Assembly (NCBI RefSeq): GCF_008932435.1 | Contig: NZ_WBWE01000005.1 | Location: forward strand, 217,095-281,094 | DNA: 64,000 nt | Origin: Brucella pseudintermedia | Lineage (GTDB): Bacteria; Pseudomonadota; Alphaproteobacteria; Rhizobiales; Rhizobiaceae | Direction of reading: 5' to 3' | Shown here: in pieces, positions 54,343-62,475 of the stretch | How the letters are laid out: every line of letters starts with the position of its first letter | How positions within the stretch are numbered: the stretch's first letter is position 1 | The notes under the pieces: generated by a model | Told to the model about the DNA's origin: nothing | The model's input: only the letters and a program-made list of their open reading frames with translations | The model's database searches: none | Translations under genes and position numbers: made by a program

Positions 54343-54933
54343 ATGGCGATCAACCCGCCGTCAGATCTGGTGATGGACGTGGCGCGCGCCGCCGATCCGC
54401 AAGCCTATCGCATGGCGGCGGAACGGTTGAGGGCACCGTCCGCATCGGGAACCATGGTGGCCTCTGGCGCCGGTGGGCTGACGCGGGATGGTTTCGCCAG
54501 CTTTTCCGACAGCCTCGCCGCTGGGGTCAGCGTGCGGCCGGATGCGCAGAATGCGGCCAACCCGGCCTATCGCAAGTTCGAGGCTTTCATGCTGCAATCC
54601 TTCGTGCAGTCGATGTTCACCAGCGACACGACGGCGACCTTCGGGAAGGGGATTGCCGGTGAATACTGGAAGTCCATGATGGCGGAAGCCATGGCAAACA
54701 AGATGGCGGATGGCGGCGGTGTCGGCATTGCCAGGTTGCTTGAGGAACAGGGGGCGCGCAACGGACGGCCAGATGCGCCGACGACGGTAGCCCTGGGAGA
54801 CGCGATCAACAATCTGGGAGACCAGATGAGCGAGGACGCCGTTTCAAAGGACATTGTGCATGGCTTTGAACGCAAGCTCATTCAAAAGCAGCTGGAGCAT
54901 GTCTCCCGAAAGTGGGAACCGGTTTCGGGATAA
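54343..54933 (+). CDS. FlgJ-like rod-binding protein
   Basis: The 196-residue protein has the rod-binding domain of FlgJ (FEAFMLQSFVQSMFTSDTTA, then GEYWKSMMAEAMANKMADGG), without the muramidase domain of enteric FlgJ. The SLT enzyme at 43233 may supply that activity. The last 15 residues (KQLEHVSRKWEPVSG) are encoded by a family A repeat. It may be a rod cap. Confidence 0.85.
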   Translation: MAINPPSDLVMDVARAADPQAYRMAAERLRAPSASGTMVASGAGGLTRDGFASFSDSLAAGVSVRPDAQNAANPAYRKFEAFMLQSFVQSMFTSDTTATFGKGIAGEYWKSMMAEAMANKMADGGGVGIARLLEEQGARNGRPDAPTTVALGDAINNLGDQMSEDAVSKDIVHGFERKLIQKQLEHVSRKWEPVSG

Positions 54934-54945
54934 GGACATGCGGGA
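54887..54945. repeat. family A repeat overlapping the end of the rod-binding gene
   Basis: GCATGTCTCCCGAAAGTGGG, then AACCGGTTTCGGGATAAGGA and CATGC pair imperfectly. It is the inverted form of the copy at 20196-20250. The stop codon TAA at 54931 lies inside. Confidence 0.7.
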
Positions 54946-55031
54946 AAATGAAAAGATAGACATCAGCGACACGGACAGTGCGCGCGGCTGACTGGGCCGT
55001 AACGACAAGCGTCATAATTGAGGACCCCGAA

Positions 55032-55499
55032 ATGACCGAGACAAGCTCTGAAAACAGCCTGCCAGAGGATTCGCTGATCGTCGCCATGACGAGCGAACCC
55101 GGTCAGGCGCTGGCAGAGGAACCGGCCGAGAACCCGACATTGAAGCCGGTCGTGCGGGCGATCCAGCGTCTGGAAGACGTGATCGATACGGAAACGCGCC
55201 TTCTGCTGGAAGGCGGCAATCCGGACCTCGCCGAAATCAACGCCCGCAAGAGCCGGGGGCTCTACGATTTCAACAAGGCGATCAAGAAAGCGGCCAGCGC
55301 TGCCGAACCGGCGGCGATGAAGCGCCTTCAGCCGCTGCTCGACAGCCTGAAGCACAAGCTTGAGAAGAATTGCGAGGCGCTGCAACTGCATCTGCGGGCG
55401 GTGGGCGAGCTGGCCGACCTCATTCGCGGCGCGCTGGAAACGCAGGAAGCCGACGGCACCTATTCCATGCAGAGCGCGAGGCTCGGTCACGCACGATGA
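55032..55499 (+). CDS. FlgN-like export chaperone (candidate)
   Basis: The 155-residue protein starts MTETSSENSLPEDSLIVAMT at 55032. It is all-helical (KPVVRAIQRLEDVIDTETRL, then AAMKRLQPLLDSLKHKLEKN), without signal or membrane segment. FlgN chaperones FlgK and FlgL. Such proteins diverge quickly, and this assignment is from length, helix pattern and locus. It overlaps the next gene by ATGA. Confidence 0.5.
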   Translation: MTETSSENSLPEDSLIVAMTSEPGQALAEEPAENPTLKPVVRAIQRLEDVIDTETRLLLEGGNPDLAEINARKSRGLYDFNKAIKKAASAAEPAAMKRLQPLLDSLKHKLEKNCEALQLHLRAVGELADLIRGALETQEADGTYSMQSARLGHAR

Positions 55500-56032
55500 T
55501 CCGCATCATTGCCATCGGCCTGTGGATCTGCGCCGTCGCTTTCGGCTCGCTTTTCTTCGCCGTTCGCCAGAACGCCTCGCCCTCTGGCGAGGCGCAGGCC
55601 GCGACCGGCGGGTTCGGAGGCGTGGATTATGTGAAGACGGATGTGATGAGCGTGCCGATCTTCTCGAACGGCGGCGTCGCCGGCTATGTGGTCACGCAGC
55701 TTGTCTATACGGTCGATTCGAACATTCGCAAGAAGCTCAGCGTGCCGCTCGAATTCTTCATCAGCGATGAAATCTTCCGCAAGTTCTATGGCAGCTATTC
55801 GGATACCAAGGAGGTCGAGAAGGTGAGCTTCGAGGAAGTGCGCGCCTCGATCATCTCCGATCTCAATGCGCGGTTCCCCGAGCCGGTGATCAAGGACCTT
55901 CTGGTCGAGCAGTTCAACTATATTTCAGCCGAAGAAATCCGCGCCATGAATATGCGCGGCACGCCGCGCGCGCCCGCGAGCCAGGAGCCGGCAAAGCAGG
56001 CCGACGCCGGGTCTGCCGGTCACAGCGAATAA
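55496..56032 (+). CDS. single-pass periplasmic flagellar-cluster protein
   Basis: The 178-residue protein starts MIRIIAIGLWICAVAFGSLF with one N-terminal helix (about 3-23) and a periplasmic domain: VAGYVVTQLVYTVDSNIRKK, then LSVPLEFFISDEIFRKFYGS. Its tail is Pro/Ala rich. It might correspond to the MotF-type protein of rhizobial motors, which I recall only in outline, or be FliL-like. It overlaps the FlgN-like gene by ATGA and converges with a PilZ gene, overlapping by 13 bp. Confidence 0.7.
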   Translation: MIRIIAIGLWICAVAFGSLFFAVRQNASPSGEAQAATGGFGGVDYVKTDVMSVPIFSNGGVAGYVVTQLVYTVDSNIRKKLSVPLEFFISDEIFRKFYGSYSDTKEVEKVSFEEVRASIISDLNARFPEPVIKDLLVEQFNYISAEEIRAMNMRGTPRAPASQEPAKQADAGSAGHSE

Positions 56033-56355
56033 TATTTCCCTGAAAGCTGGGCGAGGCGCTCTTCGTCGAGCGGCGTGACTGCCGGGTCGGACACAAGCTC
56101 CACCCCCATTTCGCGGCCATTGCGCCAGGCGACGCGGGCCAGAAGTGCGCGACCGTAATAATCGTCGAACAGCCAGAAACGCTCGGGCAGGGTGGGGACT
56201 TCGACGGTCCTCAGCTTGGCGCCATGGGGCGCGATATCGCTGAACTGGCATTCGATGATAAACCGCCCGTCGAGGCCCACGATCTTGCCCGAGCGCAGCC
56301 TTGTGCGCTGTCTTTCTTCCCTGCGACGTTCATGGGATGGCTTAACCCGCGCCAT
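56020..56355 (-). CDS. PilZ domain protein
   Basis: The 111-residue protein has RRREERQRTRLRSGKIV near the N-terminus (RxxxR type c-di-GMP motif) and the D/NxSxxG-like CQFSDIAPHGAKLRT near residues 36-50. These are the two c-di-GMP-binding motifs of PilZ domains. It could connect second-messenger levels with motility or polysaccharide. It overlaps the end of the previous gene. Confidence 0.85.
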   Translation of the reverse strand: MARVKPSHERRREERQRTRLRSGKIVGLDGRFIIECQFSDIAPHGAKLRTVEVPTLPERFWLFDDYYGRALLARVAWRNGREMGVELVSDPAVTPLDEERLAQLSGKYYSL

Positions 56356-56391
56356 ATCAAAATCTTACCTGCTGTTCCCCACCGCATCGGC

Positions 56392-56415
56392 CTGAAAATC
56401 GGAAAGGATTTTCAG
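56392..56415. repeat. inverted repeat upstream of PilZ gene
   Basis: CTGAAAATC, GGAAAG and GATTTTCAG form a 9-bp stem (56392-56400 with 56407-56415), 37 bp or so upstream of the PilZ start. It could be an operator or a hairpin. Confidence 0.5.
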
Positions 56416-56529
56416 AAAGCACGATGCGCAGTTTTAAGAGCCCAGTTTAGCAGGTTTCGATTGCCGATGCGTTACTTTTTGAGCCGGGAACCTTCGGGCA
56501 TGGTTACCTTGAACAGGTTCGTATCTGTT

Positions 56530-56595
56530 TGAGTATGATCTTGTTCCGCATTTGCGAACGCAAAACCGCTTCGCACTTTTGGAAATGCTCTAGTG
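56530..56595. repeat. family A palindromic repeat
   Basis: AACGCAAAACCGCTTCGCAC then TTTTGGAAATGC lies at the end of the zur operon and touches its stop codon. It may work as a 3' end processing signal. Confidence 0.65.
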
Positions 56596-57006
56596 CTCGC
56601 CGCAAGCTTCGCAGAGGCCGCGCAGTTCCAGTGTCGTCTTGCGCGACTTGAACCCGTTCTGGAGGCTCCATGCGCTGACGAGGTTCTCGATCGCCGCGTC
56701 GGAAAACTCCGTCACCTGACCGCATTTCTCGCAGATCGCGAAAGCCACGAGTCCTTGCTGATGGCATTGCGGATGGGCGCAGGCAACGAAGGCGTTGAGG
56801 CTTTCAAGCCGATGGATCAGCCCGTAGTCAAGCAGCTTTTCCAGCGCGCGATAGACCTGCAGCGGCGCGCGAAAACCATCGTCGCGCAACTGGTCGAGGA
56901 TCGTATAGGCGCTGAGCGGGCCATCCGCCTTCGACAGCACGTCGAAAACCAGTGTCTGATTGCGGGTCAGGTCCTGCGGGGCGTGATGATGGTGATGGGT
57001 GCTCAT
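56590..57006 (-). CDS. zur: zinc uptake regulator Zur (Fur family)
   Basis: The 138-residue protein begins MSTHHHHHAPQDLTRNQTLV and has a winged helix (TILDQLRDDGFRAPLQVYRA) and metal sites: ACAHPQCHQ and CEKCGQVTEF, then the C-terminal LCEACGEH. Two CxxC pairs form the structural zinc site. It represses zinc uptake genes when zinc is ample. It is last in the znuC-znuB-zur operon, overlapping znuB by four bases. Confidence 0.93.
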   Translation of the reverse strand: MSTHHHHHAPQDLTRNQTLVFDVLSKADGPLSAYTILDQLRDDGFRAPLQVYRALEKLLDYGLIHRLESLNAFVACAHPQCHQQGLVAFAICEKCGQVTEFSDAAIENLVSAWSLQNGFKSRKTTLELRGLCEACGEH

Positions 57007-57824
57007 TGTCCAGCGATCCGTTTCGGTGATGCTTGTTCCCTCTTATGTAGGGGTAACAGGCTCAAAATGAAAATGGCAAGCGCCGCGACCACGATGGACG
57101 GGCCGGATGGCGTGTCGAAATGAATGGAGCCATAAAGCCCGCCGATCACCCCGGCAGCGCCGATCAGCGAGGCGAGGACGGCCATCTGTTCGGGCGTGGA
57201 GGAAAAGCGGCGTGCGGTTGCCGCCGGAATGATCAGCAGCGAGGTTATCAGGAGGATTCCCACGATCTTCATCGCGATGGCGATGACGATGGCGAGCAAC
57301 AGCATGAAGACAATGCGCGACAAAGCCGGGTTCATGCCTTCGGCACGCGCTATGTCCTCGCTGACGGTGGCGGCGAGGAAAGGACGCCACAGCCAGGCCA
57401 GAACCGCCAGCACGAACACCCCGCCGCCATAGATGAAGGCGATATCCATGCGCGAAACGGCCAGAATGTCGCCGAACAGGAAGGACAGGAGGTCGACTCG
57501 CACCCATGTCATGAAGGCGACAAGGACGAGGCCAAGCGACAGCGTGGCGTGGGACAGGATGCCGAGGAGCGAATCCGCCGACAATGTATGGCGGCGCTGC
57601 AAGAGCAGCAGAACGGCGGAAATCGCCACCGCGACCGCGAAGACGCCGATCATCATATTGATGTCGAAAACGAGCGCCAGCGCCACGCCGAGAAGCGCGG
57701 AATGCGCCATGGTGTCGCCGAAATAGGCCATACGCCGCCACACGATGAAGCAGCCGAGCGGACCGGTGGTGAGCGCCAGACCGACACCGGCGATGATGGC
57801 GCGGGTGAAGAAGTCGTCAAGCAC
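57003..57824 (-). CDS. znuB: zinc ABC transporter permease ZnuB
   Basis: With GTG 57824 the product is 273 residues. The frame extends further upstream, but that part overlaps the His-rich znuC end. It has about seven to nine transmembrane helices, with RMAYFGDTMAHSALLGVALA and LLSFLFGDILAVSRMDIAFI typical of the ZnuB/MntB family. It carries zinc through the inner membrane with ZnuC and ZnuA. Confidence 0.93.
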   Translation of the reverse strand: MLDDFFTRAIIAGVGLALTTGPLGCFIVWRRMAYFGDTMAHSALLGVALALVFDINMMIGVFAVAVAISAVLLLLQRRHTLSADSLLGILSHATLSLGLVLVAFMTWVRVDLLSFLFGDILAVSRMDIAFIYGGGVFVLAVLAWLWRPFLAATVSEDIARAEGMNPALSRIVFMLLLAIVIAIAMKIVGILLITSLLIIPAATARRFSSTPEQMAVLASLIGAAGVIGGLYGSIHFDTPSGPSIVVAALAIFILSLLPLHKREQASPKRIAGQ

Positions 57825-58674
57825 GGGGCGCGCTCCCTTCGTGGTGGTCATGGTCATGATGATGGCCGTCATCGGCATGGCAGTGATCGGTCACGGAACC
57901 ATCTGCGTGCAGCACGCGCCCGTCAGGCAAGTGCGTGTGATCGTGATGATGCTCGTAAACGGCAAGCGGCCCGACGGCGCGGCTGCCGAACAGCCGCATA
58001 TATTCAGGGCTTGCCGTCACGTCGCGCGGCGTGCCGCTGCAGCAGACATGGCCATTGAGGCAGATGACGCGGTCGGTTGCCGCCATGACCAGATGCAGGT
58101 CGTGCGAAATCAGAAGCACGCCGCAGCCGGTATCATCGCGCAGTTTCGCGATCAGCTCGTAAAGCGCGGCTTCGCCGGAAAAATCGACGCCCTGCACCGG
58201 CTCGTCCAGCACCATGAGGTCCGGCTTGCGGGCAAGCGCGCGCGCCATCAGCGCCCGCTGGAACTCGCCGCCCGACAGGTTGGCGATCTCGGCTTTTGCA
58301 AGATGCGGGATGCCCACCACTTCCAATGCCGCCTCGATATCCTTGCGCCCGAGAGGGCCGGTCAGCGTCATCAGGCGCTCGACCGAAAGCGGCAGCGTGC
58401 GGTCGATATTGATCTTCTGCGGCACATAGCCGATGCGAAGGCCCGGCAGATGGATCACATTGCCTTCGTCCGGCTTAAGGATATGCAGGGCCATCTTGGC
58501 GGCGGTGCTCTTGCCCGCGCCGTTCGGCCCGATCAGGGTCACGATTTCCCCGCGCTCGACGCTCAGGTCGACATTGCGCACAAGCCAGCGCCCGTCGCGA
58601 TAGACGCCGGCGCCCTTCAGTTCGATCAATGTTTCCCGCGCCTTTTGGGCGGGGAGGGCGGTCTTCCTGCTCAT
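57817..58674 (-). CDS. znuC: zinc ABC transporter ATP-binding protein ZnuC
   Basis: The 285-residue ATPase starts MSRKTALPAQKARETLIELK at 58674. Walker A GPNGAGKST is at 49-57, the signature is NLSGGEFQRALMARALARKP, and Walker B is LMVLDEP. The C-terminal tail is His/Asp rich (HHHDHDHHEG region), typical of ZnuC and likely binds zinc. It is first in the minus-strand operon; the Zur boxes are upstream. Confidence 0.94.
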   Translation of the reverse strand: MSRKTALPAQKARETLIELKGAGVYRDGRWLVRNVDLSVERGEIVTLIGPNGAGKSTAAKMALHILKPDEGNVIHLPGLRIGYVPQKINIDRTLPLSVERLMTLTGPLGRKDIEAALEVVGIPHLAKAEIANLSGGEFQRALMARALARKPDLMVLDEPVQGVDFSGEAALYELIAKLRDDTGCGVLLISHDLHLVMAATDRVICLNGHVCCSGTPRDVTASPEYMRLFGSRAVGPLAVYEHHHDHTHLPDGRVLHADGSVTDHCHADDGHHHDHDHHEGSAPRA

Positions 58675-58764
58675 CTGTTCCGGGCTTTTCCAAGTGTCAT
58701 TGCCGTTGCACCACCCCGGCTGCAATTTTTGCAAATTTGGGGGTTGCCTCACCTTATGGCAGAC

Positions 58765-58777
58765 GTTATAGCATAAC
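58765..58777. promoter_or_regulatory. Zur box candidate 1
   Basis: GTTATAGCATAAC is a perfect inverted repeat (GTTAT/ATAAC) in the znuC-znuA divergent promoter, 22 bp from its sister. Confidence 0.8.
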
Positions 58778-58786
58778 GCAACAGAC

Positions 58787-58799
58787 GTTATAAAATAAC
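58787..58799. promoter_or_regulatory. Zur box candidate 2
   Basis: GTTATAAAATAAC has the same arms GTTAT and ATAAC with a 3-base centre as at 58765. Both fit the Zur/Fur-type consensus of alphaproteobacteria. Confidence 0.75.
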
Positions 58800-58847
58800 A
58801 TATCACTTGAATATGATGTCCTTCATAAATCCCACAAGAGAGAGACC

Positions 58848-59828
58848 ATGAAACATCTCCGCTCCCTCCTCCTCGCCTCGGCGTTTCTGGCCGGTGCCGC
58901 AAATATATCGCTTGCCGCAGAGCGCGAAGGCGTCGTCGTATCAATCAAGCCGCTCCATTCGATTGTGTCGGCGGTCATGCAGGGGGTGGGCGAGCCGAAG
59001 CTGATCGTGCAGGGGGCAGGTTCCGAGCATGTCTACAGCCTCAAGCCCTCCGACGCCGAGGCAATCGAGCACGCCAAGGTGATCTTCTGGGCCGGGCCGT
59101 CGATGGAAACCTTTCTCGACAAGCCCATCGACACGCTGGGCGAGGGCGCAAAGATTGTCGCGCTTGGCGATGCGGATGGCCTGACGAAGCTGAAGTTCCG
59201 TGAAGGCGGTCCGTTTGAAGCGCATGACCATGGACATGAAGGACACGATCATGCCGCCGAAGCTCCGGAGGCAGGGCACGGCCATGATCACGGGCATGAC
59301 CATGGCCACAGTGAATTTGACCTGCATTTCTGGCTCGACCCGCAGAACGGAAAGGTTCTGGCGGCGGATATTGCGAAGACACTTGCTGAAAGCGACCCGG
59401 AACATGCCGCGCAATATGAGAAGAACGCAAAGGACTATGGCGAGAAGATCGACGCGCTGACGGCGGAAGTCGCCAACGAACTGGAGCCGGTCAAGGACAA
59501 GCCGTTCATCGTCTTCCACGATGCCTATCAATATTTTGAAAATCGCTTTGGCGTGAAGGCGGCCGGATCGATCACGGTCAGCCCGGAAAAGGCGCCGGGT
59601 GCGGCGCGCATCAAGGAAATTCACGACAAGATCAAGTCGCTCGGCGCAGCCTGCGTGTTCTCCGAACCGCAGTTCGAGCCGAAGCTGGTGAAAACCGTTA
59701 TCGACGGAACGGATGCCAAAACCGGCGTTCTCGATCCTCTGGGTGCGGAATTGAAGGATGGGCCGGACCTTTATCCGCAGCTTATCCGCAATCTGGCGGA
59801 TTCACTGAAAACCTGCCTGTCGAAATAA
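58848..59828 (+). CDS. znuA: zinc ABC transporter substrate-binding protein ZnuA
   Basis: The 326-residue periplasmic protein has a signal peptide (LRSLLLASAFLAGAANISLA), ligand His residues in EHVYSL (H61) and DLHFWLDP (H160), and a His/Asp/Glu-rich loop at 126-154 (EAHDHGHEGHDHAAEAPEAG onward), which is typical of ZnuA. It hands zinc to ZnuB. It is divergent from znuC across the Zur boxes. Confidence 0.95.
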   Translation: MKHLRSLLLASAFLAGAANISLAAEREGVVVSIKPLHSIVSAVMQGVGEPKLIVQGAGSEHVYSLKPSDAEAIEHAKVIFWAGPSMETFLDKPIDTLGEGAKIVALGDADGLTKLKFREGGPFEAHDHGHEGHDHAAEAPEAGHGHDHGHDHGHSEFDLHFWLDPQNGKVLAADIAKTLAESDPEHAAQYEKNAKDYGEKIDALTAEVANELEPVKDKPFIVFHDAYQYFENRFGVKAAGSITVSPEKAPGAARIKEIHDKIKSLGAACVFSEPQFEPKLVKTVIDGTDAKTGVLDPLGAELKDGPDLYPQLIRNLADSLKTCLSK

Positions 59829-59834
59829 CAACCG

Positions 59835-59880
59835 CAGCCGCTTTCCTTTGCTGGATGCCCCCGCATTCGGAAAGCGGCTG
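59835..59880 (+). terminator. long hairpin after znuA
   Basis: CAGCCGCTTTCC (59835-59846) and GGAAAGCGGCTG (59869-59880) form a perfect 12-bp stem with a 22-base loop. There is no T tract, so it may protect the mRNA or work with other factors. Confidence 0.6.
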
Positions 59881-60011
59881 CAAATGTGCCGGGTTGCAAC
59901 CTGCTTGAACTTGCGGGCGGCCCGGCACTCAAGAAACCGGAACAAGCGGAACAGGCTTCGTTCGTTGGCTTCGTGCCGGATCAAGCGCAAACCGCTTTAC
60001 CCGTACATTTC

Positions 60012-60035
60012 AGGCGGCTTCAACCGCCTATTTTC
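60012..60035 (+). terminator. intrinsic terminator candidate before DUF4198 gene
   Basis: AGGCGG, loop CTTCAA and CCGCCT (60012-60029) followed by ATTTTC. It lies just before the third Zur box and isolates the next promoter. Confidence 0.55.
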
Positions 60036-60047
60036 ACCATCAAAAAT

Positions 60048-60060
60048 GTTACGATATAAC
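60048..60060. promoter_or_regulatory. Zur box candidate 3
   Basis: GTTACGATATAAC has near-matching arms (GTTA and TAAC) and the same 13-bp size as the two boxes between znuC and znuA. It lies 15-27 bp before the DUF4198 start codon. Confidence 0.7.
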
Positions 60061-60075
60061 ATAAAGGAGATATGA

Positions 60076-60810
60076 ATGCGTAGCTTTGTGAGGGCGCTTC
60101 AGGCCGGTGCCGTTTTGACTTTTCTTGCTCCGGCAGTAGCGGGTGCGCATGGCATCTGGATTGCCGAGCGTCATGGAACGCAGGCTGTTGTGTACGGCCA
60201 TGGCGCAAGCGACGAGGCCTATGATCCGCAGAAGCTGAAGACGGTTACCGCCAAAGACGGGGACGGCAAGGATGTTGCCGTGAAGATCGAGCGGCAGGAA
60301 GATCATGCCCTGCTTGGCGTGCCCGGAAATGCGGTCGTGGTCAACGGCACATTCGACAATGGCTTCTGGGCCGAGGGTCCGGACGGCAAGTGGGTCAACA
60401 AGCCGAAGTCCGAGGTGCCGGGTGCGAAACAGTCCAGCCAGAGCCAGAAATTTGCCGTCGCCATTCTCGATCATCTGCGCAGGAAGCCCGAGCCGCAAGG
60501 CTTGCCGTTTGAAATCGTTCCCCTGATGGACCCGACGATTTTGGAGGCGGGTAACGAGCTTCCCGTGCAGGTTCTGCTTGACGGAAAGCCGGTGGAAGGC
60601 GTCGAGGTCACGGCGGATTATGTCAATGACAGCCACGCGGCACCGGCAAAGACCGACGCCGAAGGCATCGCCAAAATCAGGATTCGCAATGCGGGTCTCA
60701 ATGTCGTTGCTGCGGGCCATTCCAAACCGCTGTCCGACTCAAGGGAAGCCGACAAGCTCAGCTATTTCACCACGCTGACCTTCAATCTCGATCAGCATCA
60801 CCACGATTGA
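60076..60810 (+). CDS. DUF4198-type periplasmic protein, probable zinc-responsive
   Basis: The 244-residue secreted protein has a signal peptide (LQAGAVLTFLAPAVAGAHGI) and beta-rich domain: IAERHGTQAVVYGHGASDEA, then FDNGFWAEGPDGKWVNKPKS. The C-terminus ends LDQHHHD, a possible metal site. DUF4198/NikM-like proteins are linked to metal uptake. It is the first gene of a zinc-regulated pair with the COG0523 gene. Confidence 0.8.
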   Translation: MRSFVRALQAGAVLTFLAPAVAGAHGIWIAERHGTQAVVYGHGASDEAYDPQKLKTVTAKDGDGKDVAVKIERQEDHALLGVPGNAVVVNGTFDNGFWAEGPDGKWVNKPKSEVPGAKQSSQSQKFAVAILDHLRRKPEPQGLPFEIVPLMDPTILEAGNELPVQVLLDGKPVEGVEVTADYVNDSHAAPAKTDAEGIAKIRIRNAGLNVVAAGHSKPLSDSREADKLSYFTTLTFNLDQHHHD

Positions 60811-60840
60811 TCCCTTCCAGTTTCATCAAGGAACGCAGTG

Positions 60841-62040
60841 ATGAGAAAAAGACTGCCCGTCACCGTCCTGTCCGGCTTTCTTGGCGCCGGAAAGACGACG
60901 CTGCTCAATCACGTGCTCAACAATCGCGAGAACCGCCGCGTCGCGGTGATCGTCAACGATATGAGCGAAGTGAACATCGATGCCGCCCTCGTTCGGGAGG
61001 GCGGCGCCAATCTCTCCCGCACGGACGAGCAACTGGTCGAGATGACCAATGGCTGCATCTGCTGCACATTGCGTGACGATCTCTTGAAGGAGGTTTCGCA
61101 ACTGGCGGCGCAGGGCCGCTTCGATTACCTGCTGATCGAGTCGACCGGCATAGCCGAGCCCTTGCCGGTCGCCGCCACGTTCGAGTTTCGCGACGAGAAG
61201 GGCAACAGTCTTTCCGATGTCGCCCGGCTCGATACGATGGTGACGGTTGTGGATGCAGCCAACCTGCTGAAGGACTATGCGTCGAGCGACTTCCTGCGCG
61301 ATCGCGGCGAATCCCTCGGCGCGGAGGACGAGCGCACGCTTGTCGACCTTCTGGTCGAGCAGATCGAGTTCGCAGACGTCGTGGTGTTGAACAAGATATC
61401 GACCGCTTCACAGGAAGAGCGTGATCTTGCCCGCAAGGTCATCCGCTCGCTCAATCCCGATGCCCGCATCGAGGAGGCCGATTTCGGTGACGTGCCGCTC
61501 GACGCCATACTGGACACGAGGCTCTTCGACTTCAACAAGGCGCATGAACATCCGCTCTGGTACAAGGAGCTGCACGGCTTTGCTGCGCACACACCCGAGA
61601 CGGAGGAATATGGCGTTCGCTCCTTTATCTATCGCGCGCGGCGTCCCTTCGATCCCGAAAGGTTCCAGTCTTTCATCGACAAGGGCTGGCCGGGTGTGGT
61701 GCGGGCGAAGGGCTTCTTCTGGCTGGCGACAAGGCCGGATTTCGTTGGCGAAATCAGTCAGGCTGGCGCCTTGGTGCGCACGGGAAAAAGGGGCCGCTGG
61801 TGGTCGTCCGTGCCCAGGCAATACTGGCCGGAGGAACCCGAATGGCAGCGCGCCATGGAGCCGTATTTCCATAAGGTCTGGGGCGACCGGCGTCAGGAGA
61901 TCGTTTTCATCGGCGTCGATCCGATGCGGGAAGACGCGCTCATCGATGCGCTGGACCAGTGTCTCCTTGAGGAAGAAGACTTCGTGCCGGAGCGCTGGTC
62001 GGGGCTGAACGATCCGTTTCCGAACTGGTCGCCAGCCTGA
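60841..62040 (+). CDS. COG0523 (CobW/ZigA-like) GTPase, zinc metallochaperone
   Basis: With ATG 60841 the product is 399 residues. The P-loop GFLGAGKTT is at 12-20. GCICC at 71-75 is the CxCC metal motif of COG0523 proteins. The NKxD position is LNKIST, a deviation. The C-terminal CobW domain is about 240-390. In other bacteria Zur-controlled members deliver zinc to client enzymes under starvation. The context favours zinc over cobalt. Confidence 0.88.
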   Translation: MRKRLPVTVLSGFLGAGKTTLLNHVLNNRENRRVAVIVNDMSEVNIDAALVREGGANLSRTDEQLVEMTNGCICCTLRDDLLKEVSQLAAQGRFDYLLIESTGIAEPLPVAATFEFRDEKGNSLSDVARLDTMVTVVDAANLLKDYASSDFLRDRGESLGAEDERTLVDLLVEQIEFADVVVLNKISTASQEERDLARKVIRSLNPDARIEEADFGDVPLDAILDTRLFDFNKAHEHPLWYKELHGFAAHTPETEEYGVRSFIYRARRPFDPERFQSFIDKGWPGVVRAKGFFWLATRPDFVGEISQAGALVRTGKRGRWWSSVPRQYWPEEPEWQRAMEPYFHKVWGDRRQEIVFIGVDPMREDALIDALDQCLLEEEDFVPERWSGLNDPFPNWSPA

Positions 62041-62043
62041 AGC

Positions 62044-62475
62044 CTATTTCGACAGTGAGACTATATCCATGGCCCTGCTGTCGGCCAGCGTTCGGTGATC
62101 CAGAACGCTGGCGATGGCTTCGCGCACGTCGAGCATCATATGGCGCACCTCGCATTCGTCCTCATCGCAATCGTCGCAAGGGCGATAGTCCGTCTTGCTG
62201 GCGCAGGCGATGGGCGCAAGCGCGCCATCAAGCGCGCGGATGATATTGCCGATGGCGATCTCGTTCGCCGGGCGGGCAAGGCAGAAGCCGCCGCCCTTGC
62301 CCTTGCGGCTCAGGACGAAACCGGCATTGCGAAGCTCGGTAAAAATATTGTCGAGAAACTTGCGCGGTATATGGTGCTTTTCGGCGATCTCGCTGGCGGA
62401 AACCAGTTGCCCATCGGTAACGCCCGCCAGATGTACCATGGCTTTCAGGCCATATTTGCCCTTTTTGGTCAGCAT
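62044..62475 (-). CDS. Rrf2-family regulator with Cys cluster
   Basis: The 143-residue protein starts MLTKKGKYGLKAMVHLAGVT at 62475, with the winged-helix typical of Rrf2 (SEIAEKHHIPRKFLDNIFTE). Cysteines at 91, 100, 103 and 108 follow, in IACASKTDYRPCDDCDEDEC, which may bind an Fe-S cluster as in IscR or RirA, though spacing differs. It converges on the COG0523 gene and is downstream of the kinase gene at 62657. Its target is not known. Confidence 0.85.
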   Translation of the reverse strand: MLTKKGKYGLKAMVHLAGVTDGQLVSASEIAEKHHIPRKFLDNIFTELRNAGFVLSRKGKGGGFCLARPANEIAIGNIIRALDGALAPIACASKTDYRPCDDCDEDECEVRHMMLDVREAIASVLDHRTLADSRAMDIVSLSK

